Below are positions 47,340-60,137 of a DNA stretch of 64,000 nt, in pieces. A model generated the notes under the pieces. That model made no database searches and was not told the DNA's origin. It saw only the letters and a program-made list of their open reading frames with translations. Origin of the DNA: Monomorium pharaonis (lineage: Eukaryota; Arthropoda; Insecta; Hymenoptera; Formicidae); contig NC_050474.1 of NCBI RefSeq assembly GCF_013373865.1, positions 7,836,561 to 7,900,560 on the forward strand. Reading direction: 5' to 3'. Each line of letters starts with the position of its first letter. Position 1 is the stretch's first letter. A program made the position numbers and the translations under genes.

Positions 47340-47970
47340 TTGCTGTACATAAGATTTTCAATTTTGATACAAATATATAAAAAATTAAGCAAAAAATTGA
47401 TTTTGCGCGTTTTTTTAATTTTGGACTATTGGTGTATTCTCAACTGCACTTCCTGCATTGTTTATCTTCTTTCTTTCTCTCTCTACCGGTGAACCGTGGA
47501 GCTGAAAAGAACAAACCATAAGTGTATGGCCGTTGATGTGATCTACGGCGAGGCGGCGGGATCTATCGATCCACGATCCACAGCGGACTTCCCTGATCAA
47601 CATCATCGTACGACGTAACCAATGGCGGTATTTCGCTGGTAAAAGTGAAGTTTTTTTACAACCTTTGAGAGACTAGTATAAATATAAATGTTGATCTCAG
47701 ATCTGCGCGGGGACGCGCCGGAGTAACGGCACGTCGTCGTCATCGTCGTCGTCGTCATCATCATCATCGCTGGCGGTGTTGGTCATGTAACAATCCCCCC
47801 TAGACACGTCGTCGCCGTGTTAAACCAAGCGCCAAGCCCACCCGAATTAAACTTTAGGATATCCGTCGATGTCCACGTATATTGTCGTAACGAGGTCGAG
47901 AATATGAGCCACAGTTGAGCACCGTCGGTGCCGTCGATAATCCGTGCGTTCGCGATCTATCGCGAGGGAG

Positions 47971-50900
47971 ATGGGCTTCTCCACGAGCCTGCAGGGCCAG
48001 GCGTCGCACGAAGCGCTGCTGGCCCGCCAGGATGCTGAGATCAAACTGCTGGAGACGATGCGCAGGTGTCTCACAACGAAGGTCAAGTCCGACCGAGAGT
48101 ACGCCTCCACCATCTCCTCGCTCACTGTCCAGGGGAAGAAGATCGAACGCGGTGAGGATCTCGTTGGCAGCCTCATAGCGCAGGTAATAATCAATTTGTA
48201 TCACAATCAGACAAAGAGACCGAACGCTGATGGCTTTGTCCAGAGGTGTCTCTTACTAAAGCTCCCATAATTTGCTTGAATTTGCTGGTAAAATGCTGAG
48301 TGAACATTTTGCTTAAAATGTATAGAGAATACATATTTTTGCAGAGTTGGAGAGACATAATGGACTCTATTGATCAAACGGCAAAATTGATAAAGCAGCA
48401 AGCAGATTCTATTGAAAATATTGTTGTGGATCATTTAAGTACATTGTACTCGGAAAGAAGGAGGGCTAGAAAGCTGTACCAAGAAGAGCAGAATTGGTTA
48501 AATAATCAATTTCAGCAGGTGAACAATATAAATATATATTACGATATTGAAATATAATAGAAATGCTGCCCCTATTGCTGAACCAGTAAATAATTATTTA
48601 AGAAAAAAAAAGACTTAAAAAGAATAAGGTACAAATTGATATGTATTTTATTTAGATCTGATTTAGATCTTTAGATTATCATAAATTTGATTAAAATATC
48701 TTTTACTTGGAAATATAATTATGTTGTTTCTATTTGTTGACTGATGTGGTACATTCTTTTATGGTAAATAGTAAAAATGAATTAGATGAAGATGCAATTA
48801 TGTAATTTGAATTTTTCTTTCAATTTATATGTTTGAAGCTGACAGAGGATGTAACTAGGAAAAAGATAGAATATCAAAAAAATTTGGAGATGTACAAATT
48901 AATGAGGTCGCGATTTGAAGAGTATTATGTTAAATGTAAGTGCTATTTATGAATATTATTTTGGATCTTTTCATATCTATTGCACACATTTATGTAATAA
49001 GAAAGTGATGCAGTAACATAACTTTCTTAGCTGGTAGAGGAGGCCGCAAATTGGATGAAGTAAGAGAAAAGTATCAGAAGGCATGCAGGAAGCTTCATTT
49101 GACGCACAATGAATATGTACTGCTACTAGGCGCTGTGACAGAATGCGAACATGATTTAAGAACCTGTTATCTGCCAAGTTTACTTCATCGGCAGCAAGCT
49201 ATTCATCAAGAATTCATAACTTCATGGTGAGTTACATTACAAATAGCGACATCCAAAAGATATACACTTCCTGCAAAGTTTAAACTCTTCATCACTTTTT
49301 GTCATTAAGCTTTAAAACCTTAATGATTTATCTTTATTTTTCTATTTGCCTGCGAATAAAGATATGGAAAAGGTAAAAATTTTTATTATAGATTTTGATG
49401 GATATTCTTTTATGTGTACAATACTTAAGTTTCTATGATTTTTTTAGGAAAGGAATACTTCAAGATATTGTAAAATATACAGATTTTACGACAGAGAAAT
49501 TTCTAGAGATTCATGTAAGAGTGTTGAAAGCAGTTGATGGCATTAAGCCTATTGAAGAGTATAGAGATTTTATTGGAAAGCACAAGTACATATGTAACAT
49601 TATAATTATTTCTATATATATCTGAACATATGTAATTAATATAAATATTCTAATGTTAATATAGAACTAGGCCAGCATCACCAATCAGGTTTACATTTGA
49701 CGAAAACCTGGTGGATGACACTTCAGGGAAGTTAAAGTCAAATAAACTAACTGTTGACAATTTAACGATAGATTGGTTGAGAAGCCGCCTTTCGGAACTC
49801 GAAGCTTCTCTCAAGACCACGCAACAAAATCGACAGAGTCCACAATTCCCACAGGAAAACAATAGCGATTCTAGGTATAAATCTTATTACGCTGATGCAT
49901 TCTTATAATTAAGTTTGACATTTACCTACAAATAAATTTTTAAATATTTTTTTGTACTATTAGGATCTCAGTCTTGGATTATTCTCGTGAAAGGGAAGAA
50001 CTGAGATTACGGTGTCAGGAGAAAAAATTACAAAGACAAGTAGATGTCATTAGAGGCGCTCTTAATGAATTAGGCTGTGAAGAATTACCTTCGGGTTGTG
50101 ATCTTTCTATGGAAGGTTCTTTCACTGAATCAACTGCAAATAATAAAGTAAGTAAAAAGTAATGTCTTTTTCTCTGTTGATAAAAAGAAAACTAAATTTT
50201 GTCCATTACAATAGATCCAATGTTATATTAAAAATGTTTCCAAAATTATTTATGATAATGTGTGTGAAAAATCTCAGCATCCACAAAAGTTAAAAAAATC
50301 ACTTTGTAACTGTGACAATAATATATATGAAAGTATTGTTATGTTTAATTATTTTTTTTATTGAACATTGAGTTGTCTGGAATTATTAGTTAGATCTAGC
50401 CTTTTACAGAAAAATACAGTCGCAGATAACGGCTTGTTTACACTAAGGAGAAATCAGCGGTTCATGACAATACTAAAATCACCTTTTAAATCTTTGCCGG
50501 CAATTAACGACTCAAAAAACGGAATGATTAGGGCAAATAGCGAAGGGCCTACCATTAAAGCAGACAAAAATATCCCCCCTGTTGTATGTGTTACACTTCA
50601 CTTGTGTGATATCTGAGTGCTTGTGTGTATTTCCTGTGTCCTATTGTCGCAAAGTATGTCGATAAGATGTTTGCTATGTCTTGTGCCATTACATATATAG
50701 ATTTTATATACAAAAAATCTCTCACAAATAAATTTTTTATCGTTATGTATACTGTCGCATAGACGTAGACAGTATTTAGTCTAGTTGATTATTTTTTATT
50801 ACGAAAATTATTACTTATGAATAACCCTGTACACAACAATTTTTGCTACCACATTTTATATGTATACGAAATTATGATTGAGATAATTTATTTAAAAATT

Positions 50901-52363
50901 AAAAAATTTTGCATGAATAATGAATGTATCATTTACAATTAGAATATGTGTAATAATGCTGAATTATAATACAAGCATCTCTCTACTTACATTCTGTGAC
51001 CTTAGTCATAAATCATAGGTATAATAATATAGAATATACAATCTTATTATGATTTATTAGTTTATTTTTAATCTAAAGTATGCCAGTCTGAAGCATAAGT
51101 TTAAAAGAAGTTGAGATAGTTGTAAATAGAGGGATATCTGTATTATCAATGCATAAGCATGAGAATGAAAATTTTTACACTAATATATGTATACATTAGA
51201 AGTAAGATGAACATGTATATGTGGAAGTGATTAAAGTTGCAAATTATTATTTAATTTATCATTAATATTTAGTTGGCCAAATTAAATTTATCTGTAGGTA
51301 CCATTACGTGGAATTTCGCATTTAACTAATAATCAAAAAAACAATGGAAATGGCGGTCCTCTCATGGAGGAAGAATGGTTTCATGGAGTACTACCGAGAG
51401 AAGAAGTTGTGAGATTACTTGTCAATGAAGGAGACTTTTTAGTACGCGAAACAATGAGAAACGATGAATGTCAAATAGTTTTATCTGTTTGCTGGGACGG
51501 ACACAAGCATTTTATTGTACAAACTACATCAGAGGTAAGAATAAATGGTAATTATGCAGATAGGGAGCAATCTCATTGATCACCTTGACCTTGACATATG
51601 TTGTCAAGGTCATGATTCTGAGTTACCTTCACCTTCGATCAATTGTCGGTTGCGACTCGTTAAAAAGTAATTAGCGATTAAAATTAAAAAATTATAACAC
51701 GGGTATTTGATAATAATGAGAATTTCGTTTCGCATGGAAATTTACAAAGGATTGTGCAGAGAACACATAGGAGGGGGAGGGGCTCCGCCTCTTCCCCTGC
51801 ATCCCCTCCCCGTATTTTTTCCTAACTCTAACCCTCCAATTTTAAGTTACAATGCCCTAGTTTACACCGAGCACTTGGTACGCGTATCAAGTAGTGGATT
51901 TAAGCTGATCAGCCAATGATTAAACACATTTACTAGTTATTTACTATTTGATACGCGTACCAAGTGCTCGGTGTAAACCAGGGCTATGTGGTCTAATTTC
52001 AAATCTGACATTTTAACATGATCAATTGGATATCCATAGCCAAATAACGACTAAAAATTGATGGGTTAGAGTTAGGAAAAAATATGGGGAGAGGCTGCAG
52101 GGGAGGGGCTCCGCCCCCGCCCACGCGTTCTCTGAAATAGTACATGTATGAAGGAAGGATAGTCATTTAAAACAATAAATTTATTAAACTTTCTTTGTTA
52201 ATAACTTTTTAACGCGACAATTGATCGAAGGTGAAGGTAATTCAAAGTTATCATCACCTTGATAACATATGTCAAGGTCAAAGTGATCGGTGAGGTTGCC
52301 CTCTATCTGCATAATTACCGAATAAATTATTAAGAAAAGATCTTCAACTCGAGAAAATTAAAA

Positions 52364-52395
<32 letters not shown>

Positions 52396-52463
52396 CCAAA
52401 ATTTTTTAATAAGTTTTTAAATAAAATTTTTAATAAAAAAAATTTATATTAATACAAGGTATC

Positions 52464-52510
<47 letters not shown>

Positions 52511-54507
52511 GGATATCCTATATGTAACATAAAATTTTTCTTTTTTTATTCTCTGGATTTTATATAACATAAAAGATAATATAAAGCTTAAAATTTGTTT
52601 TTTTATTCAATTTTTGTTCTTGTTTTATTATTCATCAACAATTTTACTCCTTGAGGGCAAACTCGGACAGCAAAAAAAAGTTTATTATATACCCATTATT
52701 AGAGTTTTATCATTTTTTGAACTTTTGAATTGGGAAACTTTCCTTGTTAATAGAATGTATCATGCTAATAATATTATAAACTTAATATAATATTAAAATA
52801 CTGGAGAATTTAATTCTGATCTGAGCTCAATTATATTACTTATTATACGAAGGAATAAATTATATTAAAGTTTATTATCACAGGGACATTATAGATTCGA
52901 AGGACCCACATTCCCTTCCATTCAAGAACTGATCAGGCATCAGTGGCTATCTGGTTTGCCAGTGACTAGTCGATCAGGTGCTATTCTTAAGACACCAATT
53001 TTGCGCGAACGGTGGGAACTTAATAACGATGACGTCATTCTTTTGGAGAAAATAGGTCGAGTAAGTAGGCTATCAATAGCTATTTTGTGTTTTGTTTGCG
53101 ATAATATGATGCCGACGGTGCGACTTACAGGGAAATTTTGGAGATGTTTACAAGGCGCAACTGAAGACTTGCAAGACTGAAGTGGCCGTAAAGACATGTA
53201 AGGTAACGTTGCCGGACGAACAAAAACGAAAGTTTCTGCAAGAGGGAAGGATACTGAAACAGTATGATCACCCGAATATAGTCAAACTTATCGGAATTTG
53301 CGTTCAAAAACAACCAATCATGATCGTGATGGAATTGGTGCCTGGTAAGTTGACAAGTCTTATTATGTTGCATTTATGCTAACACTTGCAACTATGTTAA
53401 TATTCTTGGTTCCCCGTTGTGCTATCATATTAAAATTGGCAACCTATATTATGGTTTACACGCTAATCGCTAATTCTAGGTGGTTCGTTACTTACGTATT
53501 TGCGGAAGAATGCTAGTACAATAACACAACGGGAGCAGCTGCGTATGTGTAAGGATGCCGCGGCTGGTATGAGCTACTTAGAATCTAAGTATTGCATCCA
53601 TAGAGATTTAGCCGCTCGCAACTGCCTCGTAGGTAAATAAACTACATTTCAAGAGAAAAGGGAAGACACTAAGGATTTGTTCGAATTGCATGCTCCAACA
53701 CACTCCTATTTGCCCCAACACGCTCGTTGATTAATCGCATTAATCATTTAGCGCGTTGGGGCAAATATGAGTATAGTGGAGTATGCGATCCGAACAAACC
53801 CTAAATTTTAACTTGGCGAGTGATAATAACTGAACAAAATATAACGTTGTACGTTGTTTTTACAGGATACGAATGCATAGTTAAAATTTCCGACTTTGGA
53901 ATGTCAAGAGAAGAGGAAGAATATATAGTTTCTGATGGCATGAAACAAATTCCTATTAAATGGACTGCACCAGAAGCTCTGAATTTCGGTAAGTCGTAAG
54001 TTTGTGTTTTCATTGTCTTCTGACAGTGCCAAAAATTTTATTGTTATCAGTTATTGATACATCATATCGTGTATCTCAGGTAAATACACATCGCTTTGTG
54101 ATGTCTGGAGTTATGGAATTCTGATATGGGAGATATTTTCTAAAGGTGGTAATCCTTACAGCGGTATGTCTAATTCGCAGGCACGCGAGAAAATTGATGC
54201 AGGTAAGAAATCAAATGACAGAGATCGACGAGCATTTAATGAATATGAAGATTGATATATCTATGTATATCATTGTGATATTTGAATTAAATGCATATTA
54301 CATGCACAGTGTGTGATACAATTGATAACTATATTCTGGCAATTTATGCATATATTCTTTACATCAGGATATCGAATGCCAGCTCCTGATGGAACGCCTG
54401 AAGAGATTTATCGATTAATGCTGCGATGCTGGGACTACGATCCAGAGAAACGACCACATTTTGATCAAATATATACTGTAGTTGAGACATTATCTCAAGC
54501 GTATTAA
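47971..54507 (+). CDS. FER: FER/FPS-type non-receptor tyrosine kinase
   Basis: Fifteen exons, 850 residues: 47971-48183, 48345-48518, 48839-48935, 49031-49226, 49448-49585, 49665-49874, 49964-50147, 50410-50583, 51298-51534, 52884-53060, 53131-53344, 53480-53632, 53866-53988, 54080-54202, 54368-54507. Fer/Fes kinases bind membrane through an F-BAR domain and phosphorylate junction and cytoskeleton proteins such as catenins and cortactin; the fly orthologue acts in dorsal closure. The F-BAR region covers about residues 1-300 (MGFSTSLQGQASHEALLARQ). SH2 begins at WFHGVLPREE (about 488), with FLVRE. The kinase has IGRGNFGDV (598-606), Lys621 in VAVKTCK, HRDLAARN (712-719), DFG (732-734), Tyr742 as the likely activation-loop site and WTAPEAL. 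All catalytic residues are intact. Exon 8 encodes the linker with LKSPFKS. Confidence 0.95.
48566..48815 (+). repeat. Unnamed interspersed repeat, copy in FER intron
   Basis: The most decayed of three copies (with 31686 and 41168). Shared blocks include TTGCTGAACCAGTAAATAAT, TTTGATTAAAATATCTTTTA and ATTATGTTGTTTCTATTTGT. Confidence 0.45.
51547..52319. mobile_element. 773-bp multi-layer hairpin element with 8-bp duplication
   Basis: GGTAATTATGCAGATAGGGA at 51547 is mirrored by CTATCTGCATAATTACC ending 52319. GAATAAAT on both sides is an exact 8-bp target duplication. Inside lie further mirrored layers: TGACCTTGACATATG, CACCTTCGATCAATTGTCG, the G/C-rich GAGGGGCTCCGCC, and a central pair with TTTACACCGAGCACTTGG and GATACGCGTACC. 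The whole intron segment can fold into one long hairpin. An 8-bp duplication fits hAT-like transposition. It lies between the two exons of the FER SH2 domain. Confidence 0.75.
52467..52506. repeat. (TA)n microsatellite
   Basis: About 20 TA units, flanked by mirrored AAGGGATACC-like ends (GGTATCCCTT at 52459 and AAGGGATATCC at 52508), so it sits at the tip of a short hairpin. Confidence 0.85.
53673..53801. mobile_element. Hairpin element starting GGATTTGTTCG in a FER intron
   Basis: Arms GGATTTGTTCGAATTGCATG and CTCCAACACACTCC are mirrored by GGAGTATGCGATCCG and AACAAACCC. TAA on both sides is a 3-bp duplication. Interior words resemble those of 61824-61961 (ATGCTCC, CCCCAAC). Confidence 0.7.
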
Positions 54508-55258
54508 ATTATAAGTATTATATTAAAAGTATTTTATTGACTAATAAGAAGTATAAATTGGTGCTATAACTTCTTGACACTTATTTTGTATATGTACAAG
54601 TCATAAAACTTTATAAAAAAATATACGTATGCGTGTGTGTGTATTGAGCTTTAAAAATTTATGAAATGCTCACAACTAAATCATATTTTACCCTATAAAT
54701 GCACTATAATACATCGAGAAAAAATATAACTGGTACAACTCGTTAAAGCATTAATTACTTCTGGCATATCAGGTAAAGAAATTTTTGTCTTTTATCATAG
54801 AAAAAATACCTAAATCAATTATATCTTCTCGAGAAACTCATTCTTTTTCAAAAATAAATGTCATACAAAATATTTGGGCAGTTTTGGAAGTGGATACTAT
54901 ATATATTTAAAAATCTAAGGCATTTTTTTTAAACAAGATGGAATGATATGTAAGAAGACAAATACGAAAGTCAATAATTTGTCAGAACATACTAAAAAAA
55001 CAATAGAAGCAAAACGATTATTCTAGATATTCTAGATTATTCTGTTATGCTTTTTCTTCAATGTTGTATATATATGTATGTATATATTTATCAGTATAAA
55101 ACGTACTGTTAATTGCTGTTATATACGTCATTGTGAAATCGTATCAATGTGATTACCATTGGTTATTTTATTCGTGATGTTTATTACTGCATTTTATAAA
55201 TTATTATATTTTTCCGTCCACGAACAGTAATTCAATTTATAACAAATAATATTGTTAT

Positions 55259-55260
55259 CA

Positions 55261-55291
<31 letters not shown>

Positions 55292-55308
55292 GTATATATA
55301 TATATATA
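55259..55308. repeat. (CA)n(CG)n(TA)n microsatellite
   Basis: About eight CA, then about eight CG, then TA units. The order resembles 25053-25094. A long CG alternation in an AT-rich genome is unusual and Z-DNA prone. Confidence 0.9.
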
Positions 55309-55370
55309 ACTTGAAATATATATATATATATATGTATGTATTGTTATTGCATATTTATAATTAAAACATA

Positions 55371-55500
55371 TAGGTCTATTCTGTAATTTTTAACGACATC
55401 GTTATATTGTCGTTGTGCACATATTATATATAACAAAAAAAGCTGCGCAACGACAATATAACGATACTGAACTGTCGTTAAGAGTTACAGAATAGGTCCA
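55371..55500. mobile_element. Hairpin element starting AGGTCTATTCTG
   Basis: TAGGTCTATTCTGTAA is mirrored by TTACAGAATAGGTCCA, and an inner pair ACGACATCGTTATATTGTCG matches CGACAATATAACGATACTG. ATA lies on both sides. Part of the GG....TTC hairpin group. Confidence 0.65.
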
Positions 55501-56599
55501 ATAGTCATGTGGACTTTATTTATTCAATTCTATTGTCATTTGTGTTTTCTGAATATTTCGAAGTGTTTCTCATACATACATATAATGAAGATACGCACAT
55601 CAAATTTCATGGGCATGTATGTATTTTCTGTCCTTCTCTTATATATCTTAAAAAAGGCATGTAATGAAGCCTCTTTTCCGCGATACTGATTGGTTCTCTC
55701 GCTGCGCTTACTTCGTGTTGCGAGAATAACTGTCGAGAATAATTGCGATTGTATTTTAAGCTGTCAAATTTGTATAGATGGTTATTGTTGTAATATATTT
55801 TTTAAAAGTAAAAAATAAAAAGTCAAATAGCGCGCGCGAAGCGCGCGTCTGTGGTGTCTAGTGTATTATAAAATTTATCATTTTTCATGAAAATCAAAAG
55901 CACACTGAAGATATCGAAGATTTTGTACATAAAATATACGATCACATATATCTATAATTTCTAATAAGGATTTTCAGCATTGAAAGATATAGAAGATATT
56001 TAAACAATATATATACGTATATCATATTCATTCATAGTTAACAATTTATAGTATAGAATCTCATTAAAAAAACACGCGAAATATGAAAAGACTAATATTG
56101 TTAACTTCAAATCTTCAAAGAATATTTTAGTCTTACTATAAGCCATTAAAGAGAGAAAAAAGTAGAATTAAGAATCTTGCAATATATCTCAATTGTAAGA
56201 AATTTTGTCGCATTTTTCTTATAATCTTATATTCATAAATTTATTGTGTAATATATAATCATGGCGGAAAAAAATGATATGTAAATGCTTGTATTCATTT
56301 GTAGAGTGTATAAAACGGTTATAACGTTTAACGCTGTTTCAAAGTTAATAATTCAAGATTCTTGTAATTTAGACGTTTCTGTTTCTCTTGTAATTTTGTT
56401 TAAACGACACCATGTTACATATTGCACGCAATTATAAGCAGTTTTTATGTGTATAGATTACATAACACTCCATTATGAAGAAGTCTGTTTTAATGTGTTG
56501 TTTTAACATGATGTAATCTTCGTATAGACACAGTTTATTACTTGTTATCTTTCACGTGCAATTATATGAAAGGCATTTATCTTGTTTCCATATGTATAT

Positions 56600-56602
<3 letters not shown>

Positions 56603-56672
<70 letters not shown>
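56603..56672. repeat. (TA)n(TG)n microsatellite
   Basis: About nine TA units, then about 25 TG units, downstream of FER. Confidence 0.9.
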
Positions 56673-56673
<1 letters not shown>

Positions 56674-56770
56674 CATACACATGATACTCAATATCATGTA
56701 TAATAAATTAATAAAGATTATATAATAGTCTTTTACAAAAGTACAACAGATGTTTCAACACTTTATCTTA

Positions 56771-57165
56771 CAAGGAAACCTCGCGAACCCGAAAATTCCG
56801 ATTGTAATGAAACTTGGCATAAATGTAGAGGGGGGTAAATACATGAATTTAGAAATTTTTAGTTGGTGCTTATAAACGATTTAAAGAGTTCTCGTAAATT
56901 CGTTTTCAAAAAATAAACAGCATAGGTAAATAGAAGTATTTACTGTAAAACTTTTGTATAAAACATCTTTTGATATTTTGTTTAGTTTAAGAGATAAGAG
57001 TATATCGAGAAAAAGCAAAAACCCTCAACTTTTGTAGAATGATTTCAACCCTTTAAATCGTTTATAAGCAGCAACTAAAAATTTCTAAATTTATGTATTT
57101 ACCATCTCTACATTTATACCATGTTTTATTAAAATCAGAATTTTCGGGTTTGCGAGGTTCCCTTG
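56771..57165. mobile_element. 395-bp inverted-repeat element between FER and EIF2B1
   Basis: CAAGGAAACCTCGCGAACCC at 56771 is mirrored by GGGTTTGCGAGGTTCCCTTG ending at 57165. Arms of roughly 120 bp are visible (ATGAATTTAGAAATTTTTAG against its complement), with an unpaired centre. No transposase. Termini unlike the other groups. Confidence 0.65.
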
Positions 57166-57274
57166 TTAGTCTTAGTCTTTACACCTTCAGGTATAGATAA
57201 GACTCAAATATCCGAGTAGTGTTCCATTGTATTATGTGACACTCATAGAATTTAAAAAACTTGTCACTTGATAA

Positions 57275-59344
57275 TTACAAGTACAATTTAATGAGTTCGT
57301 CACTAACGGCCGACGGTGTTAGAATTCCCAAATCCGTAAACAATAGGCTGATGTAATGAGGCGGAGTATAATCTACCAAAGGATGCTCCTTTTTCAAATT
57401 CTTGTTTAAAGTACTGGATGTATACTGCAATAAGCAATAGAGATATTTATAGATACATGGAAAAGATTTCTTCGAATTATTGCATAATTATAACATAAAA
57501 GTTATAATTGATATTTGTGTAAAATATAATTCCTTAATACCTTAAATTCATTAGGTAAATCTACTTGATTTAAAGGATAAATTCTTGCAAATTTGAAGCT
57601 TTCTGTCAGTACGTAAAATGGTTTCTTCATCTCTTTCGCGCATATGGCCATTGTATATGTACCTATCTGTAAAACAATGGGAAGAAACACTTTTATATTA
57701 TAATACATAAAAATTATACCTTGTTATCAAGATATCAGGTGGCTTCGTGTGAGAGCTATGGATTTGTAAGCTGACAGATCGCGAATACGAATCCGTATAT
57801 ATTGGAATTTTAAGTTTGTAATCTTTAGTGGGAATCAGAGGAATTTTTTTTAATTTAAGTAATACATACGTATAAGGACTGATATAATCTATTTTCCATT
57901 ACTACAACTACTACTATTATGCCATCATCAAAACCCTCGTATACCTTATTGATCACACCGCCGCTTTCCGCGACACCTTCTGCTCCGACCATCACCATGT
58001 CTACGTGCTCCATAACATATCCCACTGCGGAATCCAATATCACTGTACACGATATTCCCAATTTTATTAAACTCTGGCACATCTCTTCTCTGTTTGACAA
58101 AGAAAGACAAAAAACACATTAAAATTTATACACAGAAATCTAAAGATATATATCTCATAGGATAAAATTTTTTAAAATTAAATTAAGTTAAAATAGCTTT
58201 TTTTTAATCAGTTATTATTCAGGGTACGTATTACGGAACTTTCTGAAATAATTTCTAATCGGAATTAGTGTCTTATAATCTATATTATTTTTTTAAGGAA
58301 ATAATTTCAACTGAAATTTATTCTGAAAAATTTCACAATATGTGCCCATGTTTAATATTTTATGTTTTTAAATCTTCATACACACCCGTTGTTGTCGGGT
58401 GATGTTGACGTGACATACACATCAAATATTTTCTTACTCGCTGCAGCTTCCTTCATTGCCTGCAGCACTACTCTCGATTTTGAATGTGTGAGTATTGTCT
58501 GATAAAAATAATATAGTGAAAGTAAGAAAGTGATAATAATGATACATCAAATATTTCTTGTACATCTATTCTTACCGAGCCATCAGTAATAAAGTGTGCT
58601 GCTACCTTGGCTACTTTCCCTCGTGCTGCAACTAATTTGTCATAGAATACTTTGCCTCTTTCCAACATGATTCCTTTGCACTCTGCTATTGACTAATTAA
58701 AAACATACAAATATACCATAATAACAACAAATTACACCATCTTAGAACATAAAGTTAAAAAGGCTGAATTTATTCTCAAGGATAAAATGTGAAAGACAAC
58801 ATCTAAGTGTTAGTATTTTTACCCGTGTATCCAGTGTTGCTAATGTAATAAAACGGAGAAACAATTCGCTTCCTGAGGCAATTGCAGTGACTGGAGTTTC
58901 TGTGGAACGCATAGCATCAATTGCCTCTTGTAAACAGACCCGAAGCTCTTGAACTGTTTCCGCTGTACAAGCAAATAAAACATATGAAGGGTAATTTTAC
59001 ATAACTATAGGGCTGTAATATTCAAACAATTCACTCAGTACAAACATGTACAATAAGTTTTTGATTTTATAGTACATGTGCATTTATATAGGTAAATGTT
59101 TTATTACAAGTTATTGATCATACTTACATTTAGAATGTTTCAATACATTGAGTAAAGTACGAATGGCAGCCATGCCAGCGGAAATGTCTTTCTCATTTTT
59201 AATAATGCTGATAAAGTACTGACATATTTCTGTAAAAGTTTGTTGTTTTAGGCTCTTGTAAGATTCTTTCTATCAATTTCTTTATATCAATGCAAGATAA
59301 ACGTTTTTGCACGTCTGTTGACTTTACGTACCTTCTCTGTCCAT
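57275..59344 (-). CDS. EIF2B1: Translation initiation factor eIF2B subunit alpha
   Basis: Eight minus-strand exons: 59344-59332, 59229-59128, 58962-58823, 58692-58576, 58498-58386, 58089-57945, 57666-57541 and 57424-57275, 301 residues (human 305). eIF2B exchanges GDP for GTP on eIF2; the alpha subunit dimer holds the decamer together and senses eIF2 phosphorylation and sugar phosphates. Visible blocks: TPVTAIASGSELFLRF, LDSAVGYVMEHVDMVMVGAE (substrate-pocket loop of the family), INKIGTYTMAICAKEMKKPF, VLTESFKFARIYPLNQVDLP, and the C-terminal LLFTDLGILTPSAVSDELIK with LYL. The first exon gives only MDRE plus one base. It is divergent from CCDC149 across about 3.2 kb of hairpins. Confidence 0.94.
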
Positions 59345-59645
59345 TATGACCTGTTGTTAACGGCTAGTCGCGTCAACAATAACAAATGCGTGATTCTTTT
59401 TAAATTAACACAAATATTGCGTAAGACATTACGTTGTCTCAATAGCTTCTGAACGTCTTGTAGCTGCTTGTAGCCCGTTTAGATTTCCGTTCTTCCAGGG
59501 ACAAAGTATCACGATTCTGAATGTCGTTCCATCAATGATCAAACTGCATCTTAACAGAGGAATTTGAAACTCTTTGCACAAGTGATCAGTGAGCGGTCAG
59601 TGATCATTGGTCCTTATTGTTAGATCTCTAAATTTAGACCAATTA

Positions 59646-59839
59646 GGCCTGGGATTTGATTCTTGAATTCATTCGCAAGAGAAACGTATGCGCAAATACT
59701 CACTCTAACAGAAAAGTTGAAAGTTTATTCATTAAAAAGCCATACGATAGCTAAACTTCCAACTTTTCTCTAAGAACAGAATTTGCGAATACGTTTCTCT
59801 CTCTCTTGCGAATGAATTCAAGAATCGAGCCACAAGCCT
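59646..59839. mobile_element. Hairpin element with ATTCTTGAATTCATTCGCAA arms, copy 1
   Basis: ATTTGATTCTTGAATTCATT opens and AATGAATTCAAGAATCGAG closes it. Inner pairs include AACAGAAAAGTTG and CAACTTTTCT. Arms contain the palindrome GAATTC. It starts 300 bp upstream of the EIF2B1 ATG. Confidence 0.65.
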
Positions 59840-59861
59840 TATGTTAGGAAATTACTCAACT

Positions 59862-60040
59862 GGGGCTCGATTCTTGAATTCATTCGCAAGAGAAACGTAT
59901 TCGTAAATTCTGTTCTTACAGAAAAGTTGGAAATTTATTGGCTATCGTATGACTTTTAACCAATAAAATTGCAACTTTTCTGTTAGAGCGGGTATTTGCG
60001 CATACGTTTCTCTTGCAAATGAATTCAAGAATCGAGCCCC
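59862..60040. mobile_element. Hairpin element of the same family, copy 2
   Basis: GGGGCTCGATTCTTGAATTC to GAATTCAAGAATCGAGCCCC, a clean 20-bp terminal match. The interior matches copy 1 in inverted order, so the two copies can also pair with each other. Confidence 0.75.
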
Positions 60041-60137
60041 TGTTGTGCAACGGTTGTTTTCTGAACGTATAGCCGGTATTTGCACCGCGTATAATTATGA
60101 AATTTCGTCTGTCGTCCATGAATCCAAACGAGACTAC

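Larger units (their letters stand above)
54508..57274. other. FER 3' UTR and convergent spacer to EIF2B1
   Basis: AT-rich, with no gene recognised. It contains a hairpin at 55371-55500, microsatellites at 55259-55308 and 56603-56672, a short GC palindrome GCGCGCGAAGCGCGCG at 55830, and an inverted repeat at 56771-57165. AATAAA-like signals occur at several places, so the FER transcript end cannot be fixed. Confidence 0.5.
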
